In this document: in pieces, positions 27,531 through 38,300 of the stretch | Numbering within the stretch: the stretch's first letter is position 1 | Layout: each line of letters begins with the position of its first letter | NCBI RefSeq assembly: GCF_014207955.1 | Contig: NZ_JACHLK010000006.1 | Coordinates: 62,001-126,000, forward strand | Source: Acidovorax soli | GTDB lineage: Bacteria > Pseudomonadota > Gammaproteobacteria > Burkholderiales > Burkholderiaceae_C | Reading direction: 5' to 3' | DNA length: 64,000 nt | Program-made: the position numbers and the translations under genes | Notes under the pieces: model-generated | The model's database searches: none | What the model was told of the DNA's origin: nothing | Seen by the model: the letters and a program-made list of their open reading frames with translations, nothing else

Positions 27531-27838
27531 GGCGTCTGTGGCGCTGGCGAGCCAGGGCCGGGCATTAAAGGGGGAATGGAGAAAAAGGCCGTTGCGCGGG
27601 GGAACCCCTCGCGCACGCAAACCGGTGATTTTACGGCGCTGCAGCACACCTTCGCTCGCGGGCCTCGCGCAGGCCGCTCCCGGGCGTGAGAAACACCGCG
27701 CCAAGTACAAAGGCCGGGGCCCTTTTGGAGCCCCGGCCTTTCCAACCGATTGCGCAAGCTGTCTGTCTGCCGGTGCGCACCGGTGGCTGCCCGCAAGGGC
27801 AGCCGGTCGGCGCACGCGTGGTGCGCCAATTCAAAAAA
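27531..27838. other. Non-coding stretch upstream of glyQ
   Basis: About 308 bases between the asparaginase stop and the glyQ ATG, both on the minus strand. It holds the hairpin at 27709-27741, and the glyQ promoter should lie between that and 27530. I could not fix the promoter. The open frames crossing it do not look like proteins. Confidence 0.5.
27709..27741 (-). terminator. Hairpin terminator after the asparaginase gene
   Basis: Twelve-base perfect stem, AAAGGCCGGGGC (27709-27720) with GCCCCGGCCTTT (27730-27741), and a 9-base loop. It ends with TTTG on the minus strand, a short T-run. It lies about 100 bases after the asparaginase stop. Confidence 0.65.
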
Positions 27839-29020
<1,182 letters not shown>

Positions 29021-29046
29021 TCACAGGGAATAATCAGCCACCCCTT

Positions 29047-29057
29047 GTGAATTTCAC
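29047..29057. promoter_or_regulatory. Palindrome next to the lysR start
   Basis: GTGAA-T-TTCAC, two 5-base arms around one base, ends 8 bases before the lysR ATG where a ribosome site would normally be. It could be an autoregulatory site. No experimental motif is known to me for this regulator. Confidence 0.3.
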
Positions 29058-29065
29058 TCACACCC

Positions 29066-29971
29066 ATGAACCTGCGCCAACTCGAGGTTTTCCAGGCCGT
29101 GCTGCAGACCGGCAACATGAGCGCCGCGGCGCGCCTGCTGTGCATCACCCCCTCGGCCGTGAGCAAGGCCGTGGCGCACACCGAACTGCAACTGGGCTAC
29201 CGCCTGTTCGTGCGCACGCCCGCCGGCCTCACGCCCACGCCCGAGGCCCAGGTGCTGGCAGCCGAGTCCACCGGCATCCACCGCCAGCTTGACGCGCTGC
29301 GCCGCACGGCGCGCAACCTGGGCACCAGCGACACGGGCGACGTGCGCCTGGCCGCCATCCCCTCGATCACGCACGAGTTCCTGCCGCGGGTGCTGCAGGA
29401 GCATGCGCTGCGCTACCCGCAGGTGGGTGTGGAGGTGCGCACTATCCACCAGGACCAGATGACACAGGCCCTGCTCACGCGCAGCGTGGACTTCTGCCTG
29501 GGCTTCTACAAGCACCCGCACCCCCAGGTGCGCAGCGAGCTGCTGGTCAGCGGCCGCATGTACCTGGCCGTGGCGCAGGCGGTGTGGACACGCGCACCAC
29601 GCGCCGTGACGCCGGCCGCCCGGCTGGCCCAGGTGCCGGTGATCCGCCTGGTGGGCGACGACCCCATGCGCCAGTCCATCGACGAAATCGCCCAGCGCCT
29701 GGGCACGCCTGCCGGGCCCGGCCTGCAGGTTCAGACCTCGCGCCTGGCGCTGGACCTGGTGCGCCGCGGCATGGGCTGGACGGTGGTGGACTTCCTCACC
29801 GCCACCCAGCTCGACCCGCAGGCCATGGTGGCGGTGGAGCTGCACGAGCTGCCACCCATGTCGCTGTACAGCTACCACGCACGTGCCCTGCCCCCAGGCC
29901 TGCCCGCCACCCGCATGCTGGCCATGCTGCCCGGGCTGCTGCACCAGGCCCTGTCGGCCAAGGTGGCATGA
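29066..29971 (+). CDS. LysR family transcriptional regulator
   Basis: 301 residues, standard LysR length. The winged helix-turn-helix is at 1-60 (LRQLEVFQAVLQTGNMSAAAR, then TPSAVSKAVAHTELQLG). The rest is a two-lobed effector domain beginning GDVRLAAIPSI near 91. It is divergent from the asparaginase gene and probably regulates it and itself; the effector is unknown. The N-terminal layout resembles regulators of amino acid catabolism, which fits but does not prove the role. The stop codon shares a base with the A-run of the terminator behind it. Confidence 0.85.
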   Translation: MNLRQLEVFQAVLQTGNMSAAARLLCITPSAVSKAVAHTELQLGYRLFVRTPAGLTPTPEAQVLAAESTGIHRQLDALRRTARNLGTSDTGDVRLAAIPSITHEFLPRVLQEHALRYPQVGVEVRTIHQDQMTQALLTRSVDFCLGFYKHPHPQVRSELLVSGRMYLAVAQAVWTRAPRAVTPAARLAQVPVIRLVGDDPMRQSIDEIAQRLGTPAGPGLQVQTSRLALDLVRRGMGWTVVDFLTATQLDPQAMVAVELHELPPMSLYSYHARALPPGLPATRMLAMLPGLLHQALSAKVA

Positions 29972-30002
29972 AAAAACCCGCCATCCCTTGCGGGATGGCG
30001 GG
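29971..30002 (-). terminator. Rho-independent terminator after fabB
   Basis: CCCGCCATCCC (29977-29987), loop TTGC, GGGATGGCGGG (29992-30002). On the minus strand it is followed by six T residues (29976-29971). It lies about 20 bases after the fabB stop and may also serve the convergent lysR gene. Confidence 0.82.
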
Positions 30003-30021
30003 TCCATCGGAAACGCTCGAA

Positions 30022-31236
30022 TCAGTTATCCCAACGGCGCAGAACCAGGCTGGCGTTGGTGCCGCCAAAGCCGAAGCTGTTGGACAGCGCGGTGCGGATC
30101 GGTGCATCGCGCGTCTCACGCACCAGGGGCATGCCCTCCGCGGCGGGCTCCAGGGTTTCGATGTTGGCCGAGCCGGCGATAAAGCCCTGGCGCAGCATCA
30201 GCAGGCAGTAGATGGCCTCCTGCACCCCGGTGGCGCCCAGCGAGTGGCCGGTGAGCGACTTGGTGGACGAGAACGGCGGAATCGCGTCGCCGAAGACCTC
30301 GCGGATGGCACGCAGTTCGGGCACGTCGCCCACGGGCGTGGAGGTGCCGTGGGTGTTGATGTAGTCGATGGGGCCATCCACCGTGGCGATGGCCTGGCGC
30401 ATGCAGGCGATGGCGCCGTCGCCCGAGGGGGCGACCATGTCGGCACCGTCCGAGGTGGCACCGAAGCCGATGACTTCGCCCAGGATGGTGGCGCCGCGCG
30501 CCTGCGCGTGCTCCAGGCTTTCGAGCACCACGGCACCGCCGCCGCCCGACAGCACGAAACCGTCGCGGTTGGCGTCGTAGGCGCGCGAGGCCTTCTCGGG
30601 CGTGGCGTTGTAGGCACTGGACATGGCGCCCATGGCGTCGAACAGCAGGCCCATGCCCCAGCTGACTTCCTCGCCGCCGCCGGCGAACATCACGTCCTGC
30701 ATGCCCCAGGCGATCTGCTGCGCAGCGGCGCCGATGCAGTGGGCCGAAGTGCTGCAGGCCGAGGTGATGGAGTAGTTGATGCCCTTGATGCCGAAGTTGG
30801 TCGACAGGCAGGCGGACACGGTGGAGCTCATGCAACGCGTGACCTGGTAAGGCCCGACGCGGCGGATGCCCTTGCTGCGCAGGATGTCGGCCGCCTCGAT
30901 CTGGTTGGCCGGCGAGCCGCCGCCCGACCCCATGATGAGGCCGGTGCGCGGATTGGACACCTGCTCGGGCGTCAGGCCCGACTCGGCGATGGCGTTGGCC
31001 AGGGAGATGTGCGCGTAGGCCGCCGCATCGCCCATGAAGCGCAGTTGCTTGCGGTCGATGAGCTCTTCGAGGTTGATCTGCGGCACGCCCGCCACCTGGC
31101 TGCGCATGCCCAGTTCAGTGAACTGGGGCATGGCGCGGATGCCCGGGCGGCTTTCGCGCAGGGATTGGGTGACGGTGGCATTGTCGTTGCCAATGCACGA
31201 GACGATGCCCGTGCCCGTGATGACGACGCGTTTCAT
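30022..31236 (-). CDS. fabB: 3-oxoacyl-ACP synthase I
   Basis: 404 residues. KAS I/II fold with the nucleophile Cys161 in [10 protein letters not shown], a histidine in [10 protein letters not shown] (near 297) and a second in GHSLGATG (near 331), the Cys-His-His triad. Length and the N-terminus [17 protein letters not shown] match FabB rather than FabF. Paired with fabA, it elongates the cis-3-decenoyl product and commits it to unsaturated fatty acids. Its start overlaps the fabA stop as ATGA. Confidence 0.95.
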   Translation of the reverse strand: MKRVVITGTGIVSCIGNDNATVTQSLRESRPGIRAMPQFTELGMRSQVAGVPQINLEELIDRKQLRFMGDAAAYAHISLANAIAESGLTPEQVSNPRTGLIMGSGGGSPANQIEAADILRSKGIRRVGPYQVTRCMSSTVSACLSTNFGIKGINYSITSACSTSAHCIGAAAQQIAWGMQDVMFAGGGEEVSWGMGLLFDAMGAMSSAYNATPEKASRAYDANRDGFVLSGGGGAVVLESLEHAQARGATILGEVIGFGATSDGADMVAPSGDGAIACMRQAIATVDGPIDYINTHGTSTPVGDVPELRAIREVFGDAIPPFSSTKSLTGHSLGATGVQEAIYCLLMLRQGFIAGSANIETLEPAAEGMPLVRETRDAPIRTALSNSFGFGGTNASLVLRRWDN

Positions 31237-31763
31237 GCGGCCTCCCCAGCGGCTGCGCCTGCTTCCTCGCGCTTGAACAGGCCCACGCGCAAATCGCTGG
31301 CCACGTAGATTTCCTTGCCGTCGGCGTACAGGCGGGCATCGCCGATGGCCATGACCAGCTTGCGCTTGATCACGCGCTTGATGTCGATCTCATAGGTGAC
31401 GAGTTTCACGTCCGGGCCCACTTCGCCCGTGAACTTGACTTCGCCAGCGCCCAAGGCGCGGCCCTTGCCGGGCAGGCGCAGCCAGGTCAGGTAAAAACCG
31501 ATCAGTTGCCACATGGCGTCGAGCCCCAGGCAGCCGGGCATGACCGGGTCGCCCTGGAAGTGGCAGGCAAAGAACCAGAGGTCGGGACGCACGTCCAGCT
31601 CGGCGCGGATCTTTCCCAGCCCGTGCTCGCCCCCATCGCTGTCGATGTGCGTGATGCGGTCGAACATCAGCATGGGCGGCAGCGGCAAACGCCCGCTGTC
31701 GGCGTCGAACAGCTTGCCCTCGCCCGAGGCGATCAGTTGTTCGTAGGAAAAGGAATCAGCCAT
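31233..31763 (-). CDS. fabA: 3-hydroxydecanoyl-ACP dehydratase/isomerase
   Basis: 176 residues from the ATG at 31763, which places the catalytic His at 68 and Asp at 82 (in [21 protein letters not shown]), as expected for FabA. Also present: [10 protein letters not shown] and GEVKFTGEV. FabA dehydrates and isomerises the C10 intermediate, the branch point to unsaturated fatty acids. First gene of the fabA-fabB pair. About 170 bases upstream separate it from lnt. Confidence 0.95.
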   Translation of the reverse strand: MADSFSYEQLIASGEGKLFDADSGRLPLPPMLMFDRITHIDSDGGEHGLGKIRAELDVRPDLWFFACHFQGDPVMPGCLGLDAMWQLIGFYLTWLRLPGKGRALGAGEVKFTGEVGPDVKLVTYEIDIKRVIKRKLVMAIGDARLYADGKEIYVASDLRVGLFKREEAGAAAGEAA

Positions 31764-31937
31764 TTTCAGTCGTGCTCCAGAACAGCGGCCACACCGCTTC
31801 AAATCATTGTTGGTTGCAACACAAGCCCCCGCTTGCGGGCTCTATTATCAAGGCATGGCGGACCTGCGCCGCGCATTGGCCTGCCAAGGCACTGGGGCAC
31901 CGCCGCCGCGGCTGACCAGGATCAAGCCCCGTGCCGG

Positions 31938-33563
31938 TCAGAAATCAGGGTTTCGGGCGGTCCCGCCCCGGCCTCGCCGGCCGGCCCCGAGCGCGGTCAC
32001 CAGCACGATGGCGCCCGCCAGCGCGGCCAGGGGCACCAGGCCCCAGCGCGACACCCACCAGGCATAGGGCGTGATCGCCCAGCCCTGCTGCGCGTCCACG
32101 CCCCGGCCCTGCACCTCGCCCAGCAGCACGCCACGCGTGTGGCGCTCCAATTGGTGGGTGACCACCCCCCGGTGGTCGATGATGGCCGTGGCACCGGTGT
32201 TGGTGGCACGCACCATGGGCCGCTCGAACTCCAGCGCACGCATGCGGCTGATGTGCAGGTGCTGGTCGATGGCCACGGTGTTGCCGAACCAGCCGATGTT
32301 GCTGAAATTGACGAACACCGTGGGCGCGCCGGCCGGGTCGGCAAAGCGCACGCCCAGCTCTTCGCCGAACAGATCCTCGTAGCAGATGTTGGGGGCGATG
32401 CGCTGGCCGGCAAAGGCAAACGGCGCCTGGCCCAGCCCACCCCGGTTGAAATCGCCCAGCGGGATGTTCATCATCTGCGTGAACCACTTGAAGAAGGGCG
32501 GGATGAACTCGCCGAAGGGCACCAGGTGGTGCTTGTCGTAGCGGTAGGGCGCGGTCAGGCCGGGTCGGGCGCCCAGCACGGAGTTGGTATAGCCCTCGGC
32601 CTCGTCCCCCAGCGGAATGCCCAGCAACACGGCCTGCGAGCCGCTGGCATAGCGCTTGGCGATGCCCTCCAGATAGCCCGGTATCAGTTGCTGGGGCAGC
32701 AGAGGGATGGCTGTCTCGGGCGCCACGACCAGCGAGGCGCTGGCGCCATCGAGCTGCTCGCGGTACCACTGCAGCGCCAGGGGGACGCCCGAGCCGGGCT
32801 GGAACTTCTCGTCCTGCGGGATATTGCCTTGCAACAACGCCAGCTGCAGCGGCGCAGGGGCGCGCACCGCCGGCGTGTGGCACAGCTCCACGGCGCAATG
32901 GCGGTCCGCGGTGGCCAGGCCCAGCAGAGCCAGCCCTCCCAGCGCCAGAACCCAGGCGCGCAGGCTGCGCAGGTCGCTGGCACGCACCTGCACGAGCAGC
33001 ATGGCCAGGACCGCCGTGACAAAGCCCAGGCCATAGACGCCGACGTAGCGCGCCAGCACGGCCAACGGCCCGTCCACATGGGCGTAACCGCCCGCGCCCC
33101 AGGGAAACCCGGTCCACAGCCAGCCCCGCGCCATTTCGGCCAACAGCCAGACGGCGCCGAACAGCAGGGCTGCGCCTGCGCGGTGCACCACGGCCAGCCG
33201 ACAGAACACCCCGAGCGCGAGCGCGTAATAGCTGGCCAGGAAGGCAGCGAGCCCCAGGATGGCGGCCACCGTGAGCGGCGCAGCCAGCCCCCCATAGGTG
33301 TGCATGGAGATGTAGAGCCACCAGAAGGTGCCGCACAGCCACGCGGTGGCGAACACAAACCCCAGCAGCGCGCCGCGGCGCCAGGTGGGGGCCCCTGCGC
33401 GCACCTGCCAGGCCAGTACGGCCAGGGATGCGATCTGCAGCCACCACTGGGGCTGGCCATTCCAGGGCAGCGCCAGCGAGGCCGCCTGCGCCAGCCCGGC
33501 CAGCACGGCGATCCACAAGGGCAAGGCGATCCGGGATGCCTGCGTTCCGCGCACCAGCCCCAT
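31938..33563 (-). CDS. lnt: Apolipoprotein N-acyltransferase
   Basis: 541 residues. The N-terminal half has six or so membrane helices, then a nitrilase-like periplasmic domain with the catalytic triad: Glu in VVAPETAIP (near 279), Lys in YDKHHLVPFGE (near 344) and Cys in NICYEDLF (near 394). A last membrane helix lies near 515-530. It adds the third acyl chain to lipoproteins. The start overlaps the corC stop by one base (TGATG), so the two are translationally coupled. The corC-lnt order is conserved in proteobacteria. Confidence 0.95.
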   Translation of the reverse strand: MGLVRGTQASRIALPLWIAVLAGLAQAASLALPWNGQPQWWLQIASLAVLAWQVRAGAPTWRRGALLGFVFATAWLCGTFWWLYISMHTYGGLAAPLTVAAILGLAAFLASYYALALGVFCRLAVVHRAGAALLFGAVWLLAEMARGWLWTGFPWGAGGYAHVDGPLAVLARYVGVYGLGFVTAVLAMLLVQVRASDLRSLRAWVLALGGLALLGLATADRHCAVELCHTPAVRAPAPLQLALLQGNIPQDEKFQPGSGVPLALQWYREQLDGASASLVVAPETAIPLLPQQLIPGYLEGIAKRYASGSQAVLLGIPLGDEAEGYTNSVLGARPGLTAPYRYDKHHLVPFGEFIPPFFKWFTQMMNIPLGDFNRGGLGQAPFAFAGQRIAPNICYEDLFGEELGVRFADPAGAPTVFVNFSNIGWFGNTVAIDQHLHISRMRALEFERPMVRATNTGATAIIDHRGVVTHQLERHTRGVLLGEVQGRGVDAQQGWAITPYAWWVSRWGLVPLAALAGAIVLVTALGAGRRGRGGTARNPDF

Positions 33564-34438
33564 CAGCCGCCAGCCTGGCTCTCTTCGATGCGCGACACCT
33601 TGAACCAGCGCACGGCGCCGCCCTTGGTGTGCAGCACCACGAAATGCAGACCACCGAGCTGCACATGCTCGCCGCGCCGGGGCACATGGCCCATCTCGTG
33701 GGCGATGAGCCCCCCGATGGTGTCGAACGCCTCCTCGCGGTCGCTGCCCTGCAGCGTGACCTCGAAGGATTCGGCCACGCGTTCGATGGGGGTGTCGCCG
33801 CTCACGCGGTAGGTCCGGTCGGCCAGGGCGAAAATGTCGCCCGCGTCCTCGGGAATGTCGAACTCGTCCTCGATCTCACCGACGATCTGCTCGAGCACGT
33901 CCTCGATGGTGATGAGGCCTGCCACGCGGCCGAATTCGTCGATCACGATGGCCAGGTGGTTGCGGTTGCCGCGGAACTCGCGCAGCAGGTCATTGAGGCC
34001 CTTGCTCTCGGGCACGAACACGGCCGGGCGCAGCAGCGCTCGGATGTTGAGCTCGGGTGCCCGCTGCAGCTTGAGCAGGTCCTTGGCCATAAGGATGCCG
34101 ATGATGTTCTCGCGCTCGCCCTGGAACACCGGGAAGCGCGAGTGCGCCGTGGTGATGACCAGGTACAGCAGGTCTTCGAACGGCGCGTCGATGTTGACCA
34201 GGTCCATGCGTGGCGCAGCCACCATGACATCGCCCGCCGTCATGTCGGCCATGCGGATGACACGCTCGAGCATCACACGGGATTCCGCGCCAATGACGTC
34301 GTTGTCCTCGGCCTCGGCCAGCGTTTCGATCAGCTCTTCGGTCGAGTCCGGTCCGGGGTGGATGAACTCGGCGACTTTCTGCAGGAAGGTGCGCTTGTCT
34401 TCCTTTTCGGGCAATCGCCCGGGGTGCGGGTCAGACAC
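33563..34438 (-). CDS. corC: CBS-domain protein of the CorC/YbeX family
   Basis: 291 residues from a GTG at 34438. Two CBS domains, about 70-130 (MVAAPRMDLVNIDAPFEDLL) and 135-190 (NHLAIVIDEFGRVAGLITIEDVLEQIVG), then a CorC_HlyC domain. No membrane segments. Members are linked to Mg/Co efflux or to ribosome/RNA homeostasis near ybeY. It starts the corC-lnt pair and should be cytoplasmic or peripheral. Exact role unsure; family is clear. Confidence 0.92.
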   Translation of the reverse strand: MSDPHPGRLPEKEDKRTFLQKVAEFIHPGPDSTEELIETLAEAEDNDVIGAESRVMLERVIRMADMTAGDVMVAAPRMDLVNIDAPFEDLLYLVITTAHSRFPVFQGERENIIGILMAKDLLKLQRAPELNIRALLRPAVFVPESKGLNDLLREFRGNRNHLAIVIDEFGRVAGLITIEDVLEQIVGEIEDEFDIPEDAGDIFALADRTYRVSGDTPIERVAESFEVTLQGSDREEAFDTIGGLIAHEMGHVPRRGEHVQLGGLHFVVLHTKGGAVRWFKVSRIEESQAGG

Positions 34439-34560
34439 TGTCTCTTGTGCAGGACGTGCGGTAGTGGATCAGGGCTCTAGGATAGCGGATTGTTGTGACA
34501 GCGCCTGTCGTCCAGGCGGCCGCAGCCCGGTGCGGGCCGGCCTACCCCGTGCTGCGCTGC

Positions 34561-35196
34561 CTATTCGGCGGACTGGTGGCGCGCGTGTTGCACGCCGCTG
34601 CGCACTTCCTGCACCCCGGCCAGAAAGTCCCAGAACTGCTTGGCCTGGCGCTTGAGCTGGTAATCCACCTCGGCGAACTGCTGCTCGACCAGCTCGGCCA
34701 CGCGCGTATCGAGGCTGGCCGGCGCGATCTGCAGGTAGGCCTCGGACTCCGAGCCGTCGCGGCGCACCTGGGCGCCCGCGTTGCGCGCAATCTTGAGCAT
34801 GGCGGTGTTTTCCGACAGCGCATGGATGAACACCATGTTCACCCCTTCGTTGCGGGCATGCATCACGGCGCGCTCGAACAGGCGCGCACCGAAGCCCCGG
34901 CCCCGGGCCTGCTTGAGCACGGAAACGCCGAACTCCGCGCAGTGCTTGTACTCGGGGTGCTCGGAAAATGCCAGGTGGGCCATCGCGATGAGTTCGAGGC
35001 GGCGGTTGTAGATGCCGAAGATCTCGTCGCGGTTGAAGTCGAGCTGGTCCGCATAGCGGCGGATCTGCTCGTCATTGGCGGCATAGCCGAAACGCAGGTA
35101 GCGGTCGGCAGGCTCCAGCTGCAACAGGTGGGCCGTGATGCGCTCACGGTACGAGGGACCGAGCGAACGGATGGGGACCATCAGCGGTGCAGACAT
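34561..35196 (-). CDS. GNAT family N-acetyltransferase
   Basis: 211 residues from the ATG at 35196, chosen for its GAGGA ribosome site. An upstream in-frame ATG at 35292 would add 32 residues (MFATKDWLKASW...), which look like a plausible but unconfirmed extension. The GNAT core is seen in LELIAMAHLAF, the acetyl-CoA loop QARGRGFGARLFERAVMHA (about 95-113) and MVFIHALSENTAMLKIARNAG. The substrate is unknown. No operon partner; corC lies 122 bases downstream. Confidence 0.78.
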   Translation of the reverse strand: MSAPLMVPIRSLGPSYRERITAHLLQLEPADRYLRFGYAANDEQIRRYADQLDFNRDEIFGIYNRRLELIAMAHLAFSEHPEYKHCAEFGVSVLKQARGRGFGARLFERAVMHARNEGVNMVFIHALSENTAMLKIARNAGAQVRRDGSESEAYLQIAPASLDTRVAELVEQQFAEVDYQLKRQAKQFWDFLAGVQEVRSGVQHARHQSAE

Positions 35197-35571
35197 GGTG
35201 TCCTCGCTTTCATGCGGGCGTCCCGTGACCGGGCGCAGCATGCCCCGGCCCGCGTCCCAGGATGCCTTGAGCCAGTCTTTGGTAGCGAACATGGCTCCAA
35301 ATATAAGGGTTTTCCCTAGGAATTTCCAGCGGTTTTTGCTGCGTCGCAGCAAAATAGTGAGGCACGTCGAATTCCTTAGAAAAATGGGATCATGCAATGC
35401 CCATCTTGCATGAATAGCTACTCATTTCATAGCAATTTGATGGCGGCATCGGGCACATGTCCGCCCCATGGCCCACCGGCTTGGCAACGCCACGTTAAGC
35501 CTGCCAGCCGCAGGATGCAAGAGCAACCCCCCTGGCCACGCGGGGCGCGCCCGGTGTTGGCAATCCGCCGC
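35197..35571. other. Non-coding stretch with two inverted repeats
   Basis: About 375 bases between the GNAT start and the stop of the membrane-anchored protein gene, both on the minus strand. It holds the palindrome at 35334-35354 and a second inverted repeat CATGCAA/TTGCATG (35391-35397 and 35406-35412, 8-base loop). The GNAT promoter should lie here; TTATAT about 12 bases before the alternative ATG at 35292 is a possible -10, which would favour the shorter protein. Confidence 0.5.
35334..35354. promoter_or_regulatory. Perfect 10-base-arm palindrome upstream of the GNAT gene
   Basis: TTTTGCTGCG, one central base, CGCAGCAAAA. It contains TGCTGC/GCAGCA arms, which resemble the TGC-rich sites bound by PhaR-type regulators of polyhydroxyalkanoate genes; this link is inference. 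It could also fold as a hairpin in RNA. Confidence 0.5.
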
Positions 35572-36528
35572 TCAAGGCAGCCGGCGGACGGGCGGGGCCT
35601 CGGCCTGCGCTGTGTAGGCCGACAGCACAGGCACGGGCGTGGCTGCCGCAGCCGGCAGGCCGCAGGCGGCAGGCAGGCCCGGGACCGCATCACGGGCGCT
35701 GCCGCGCGCCTTTTGCAACACGCTCGCCCGGTCCACCGACAGTGCCACGGAGTCACCCAATTGCAGAACCGCGCTTTCCAGGGCCTGGGTCTCCGACAGA
35801 TCCAATTGTCCGGCACGCGCGTCCACCCGCAGCGAACGCATGCGCGCGGCATTCACTTCCATCGACGCCGTGCCCCGGCGGGTGCGTTCCGCGCACTGGG
35901 CCGGATCCTCGGCCACTCCAGGCACCCTCCAGGTGCCGCAAGGCCGGCACTGGGTAGACCACAGGTCCAGGTGCTGGACGGTGCCGCGCACGGCGATCGC
36001 CTGCCCCGCCACCTCCAGCCGTTCCACGGGGACTTGGGCTTCGATGCGGGCACGTGCAAGTGCCAGGTGCCGGAACTGGGCGGGCAGCACGATCTCATCC
36101 ATCCACACCATGGACTTCCCATGCCGCCTGGGCTGGGCACCGGCGGGCGCCGGGGCTTCGGTCCAATGAAGGACCAGGGTGTCGCCTTCGCGGGAGGCGG
36201 TGAGCCCCGGGAATTTCCCGAGCAGCGGGTCCGGACCATCGCCATCCCCGGGGCGCGACTGCACGGTGATCCGCACATCGGGCACATCGTCCAGCACCAC
36301 GCGCACCAACAGCCGCGAGGCGTTGTCGCCCGCCTCCTCCAGCCGCAGACCGGTCACGCCCGCCAAGGCCTGGGCCTCGACGGTGTAGGCCACGGCGGCG
36401 GGATCAGGCCGCTTGAAGCGGTCCATGCCGCTCGCGAACAGCAGCATCCAGAACAGCAGCAGCGTCGCCAGAAAAAGCCAGCGCCCGCGCCGGGGTGGGG
36501 GATGCCGTCGGGCCACAGAGGGGTTCAC
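35572..36528 (-). CDS. Single-pass membrane protein of the ABC operon, function unknown
   Basis: 318 residues from a GTG at 36528, which overlaps the preceding stop as GTGA and has AAAGGAG at proper spacing; there is no ATG start. A basic N-terminus and one membrane helix (about 17-34, WLFLATLLLFWMLLFASG) anchor a large outside or periplasmic part that is rich in beta strands, for example RLLVRVVLDDVPDVRITVQ and MVWMDEIVLPAQFRHLALARARIE. This pattern recalls adhesin-like DUF4097 domains, but I do not assign one. Cys pair near 203-206 (TQCRPCGTW). It is the third gene of an ABC export operon and may be its accessory subunit. Confidence 0.72.
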   Translation of the reverse strand: MNPSVARRHPPPRRGRWLFLATLLLFWMLLFASGMDRFKRPDPAAVAYTVEAQALAGVTGLRLEEAGDNASRLLVRVVLDDVPDVRITVQSRPGDGDGPDPLLGKFPGLTASREGDTLVLHWTEAPAPAGAQPRRHGKSMVWMDEIVLPAQFRHLALARARIEAQVPVERLEVAGQAIAVRGTVQHLDLWSTQCRPCGTWRVPGVAEDPAQCAERTRRGTASMEVNAARMRSLRVDARAGQLDLSETQALESAVLQLGDSVALSVDRASVLQKARGSARDAVPGLPAACGLPAAAATPVPVLSAYTAQAEAPPVRRLP

Positions 36529-37358
36529 TGCAGCTCCTTTTCTTTCAGGTGCACATAGGCCTGCAGCCACAGCAGCGCCGGCAAACCGATCCACAGCAGC
36601 ACATTGATGGCCTGGACGCCCGCATCCAAGGGCACGGACCGGCGCGAAGACCACCAGGCAAACAGCACCTCCCCCCGCACCCCCGCCACGGAACACACCA
36701 GCGCCGTGAGCACAAACAGCGCAAAGCCCAGGGCCAGGGTCTTGAGCAGGGACGCGCGCGCGTAGTAGAGCGAGCCCGCCACGGCAAACGCCTGCAAGGC
36801 CCAGAAGCCGATCAGCAGGCCTGCCTGCTGGGGTACCGGCATGGCCTGCTGCGCGGACACTTTCGCCAGCGGCACGAAGAGCACATAGTCCTCGGGCTTG
36901 AAGGTCTGCGGCTCCAGGGCCGAGCGCACGGCCATGGCGATCTGCTGCACGGGCCAGGAGATCGCCAGGAACAGCAGGCTGTAGGCCAGCGGGTAGGCCA
37001 TGGCCACCACCACGGCGCACAGCAGCCATTTCTCGAACACCGACGCGGGCCGCATCAGGGCCAGCAAGGCCGACTCGCGCTGCGCCATGGCGCCGAAATA
37101 GCGCCCGGCAAACACAAAGCCCGTGAGGAACAAACCCCCAAAGTACAGCGAAACCTGCACCGGGGTCTGGAACGCGGAGAAGCCTGACACCCCCAGCAAG
37201 AACAGCAGCAGCGCGATGTAGAGCATGCCGCACACCAGCAGGTGTGCAAGGTACTGCGGACGCTGCTCGGCCCACTGGGCCCGCGCCAGGCGCCGCCAAC
37301 GCGCCCACGAGAAGGTCGGCGATTCGGGGGCGCGCACAGGGATGAATTCCATGCTCAT
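36525..37358 (-). CDS. ABC transporter membrane protein
   Basis: 277 residues from the ATG at 37358, overlapping the ATPase stop as ATGA. About six hydrophobic segments are seen: near 40-62 (LLVCGMLYIALLLFLLGVSG), 68-90, 120-145, 185-205, 212-235 and 250-270. It has no recognisable substrate motif. As the permease partner of the ATPase before it, it should form a two-domain exporter of the ABC-2 or bacitracin-resistance-like type. Substrate unknown. Confidence 0.75.
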   Translation of the reverse strand: MSMEFIPVRAPESPTFSWARWRRLARAQWAEQRPQYLAHLLVCGMLYIALLLFLLGVSGFSAFQTPVQVSLYFGGLFLTGFVFAGRYFGAMAQRESALLALMRPASVFEKWLLCAVVVAMAYPLAYSLLFLAISWPVQQIAMAVRSALEPQTFKPEDYVLFVPLAKVSAQQAMPVPQQAGLLIGFWALQAFAVAGSLYYARASLLKTLALGFALFVLTALVCSVAGVRGEVLFAWWSSRRSVPLDAGVQAINVLLWIGLPALLWLQAYVHLKEKELQ

Positions 37359-38248
37359 GCCTGCGCCAGGGACAGGCCTGTCTGCTGCGCTGGCACCAGC
37401 GCCGCCAGCATGCCATCGCGGTTGAGGCTCAGTGCCTTGTAGAGGAGCTCGAGCTGCACGGAACCGTCCGCCGCCGGCGTCTGCGCTTCGGATGGGGAAT
37501 GCCGCGCCACATAGGCGATCTGCTGGCCAATGCGTTCCTGGTAGAGCAGGTCCTGCGCGGCCGGCAAATCCTGCTCGCCACCTGCCACGCCGGTGCGCAG
37601 CACCCCGGCCAGATCGGCCATGCGGGCCGACAAGGCCAGTTGCCCCTGGTCGATGAACCAGATGTGGCTCAGGATGCTTTCCAGGTCGTGCGCCTGGTGG
37701 GTGCTGATGAGCACGGCGCGCTCGGCATGCTCGGGCCGCTGCACCAGGCGCCGGAACTGGCCACGGCCCACGATGTCGAGACCGTTCGTGGGCTCGTCCA
37801 TCAGCAGGAGGGGCGTGCCCGTGGCCAGCGCGAAGGCGATCGCTGCCTTCTTTTTCTGCCCCAGGCTCATGGCCTCGAAGCGGCTGGCGGTGGGCACTTC
37901 GAGCTCGGCCAGGTACTCGCCGAACAGGGCCTTGGAAAAGCGCGGGTAGAACACGCCCTGGGTGTCCGCCAGCTGGCCCGTGGTCAGGTTGGGCAGGTGG
38001 AATTCCTCGGGCACGATGCAGATACCGGCCAGGAAATCGGCCGCCCGCTCGCGCGGCACCTGGCCCAGCACCTGCATGCGGCCCGCCCAGGGGGTGAGCA
38101 GCCCGCACAGGAGCTTGAGCAGGGTGGACTTGCCGCTGCCATTGCGCCCGAACAGGCCGTAGATGCCGGGCTGGCGCACCTGGGCCGAGAAGCCCTGGTA
38201 AAGCGCGTTGCGGCCATAGCCGAAATGCAGGTCGTCGATGGCGATCAC
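37355..38248 (-). CDS. ABC transporter ATP-binding protein
   Basis: 297 residues from a GTG at 38248, picked for AGGGAGG 8 bases upstream; a TTG further upstream is less likely. Walker A GRNGSGKST (near 33-41), signature SLGQKKKAAIA (an LSGGQ variant lacking the usual double Gly), Walker B LLLMDEPTNGLD and the switch His in STHQAHD. It powers the membrane protein encoded next, with an overlap as ATGA. The C-terminal 80 residues form an extension. The gene begins 52 bases after an Lrp/AsnC regulator gene on the same strand, so control by that regulator is possible. Confidence 0.85.
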   Translation of the reverse strand: MIAIDDLHFGYGRNALYQGFSAQVRQPGIYGLFGRNGSGKSTLLKLLCGLLTPWAGRMQVLGQVPRERAADFLAGICIVPEEFHLPNLTTGQLADTQGVFYPRFSKALFGEYLAELEVPTASRFEAMSLGQKKKAAIAFALATGTPLLLMDEPTNGLDIVGRGQFRRLVQRPEHAERAVLISTHQAHDLESILSHIWFIDQGQLALSARMADLAGVLRTGVAGGEQDLPAAQDLLYQERIGQQIAYVARHSPSEAQTPAADGSVQLELLYKALSLNRDGMLAALVPAQQTGLSLAQA

Positions 38249-38300
38249 GAACAGTCCCTCCCTGGAACGCCGCAAGCAGGCCGCCGCGGCGCGGGGATTG

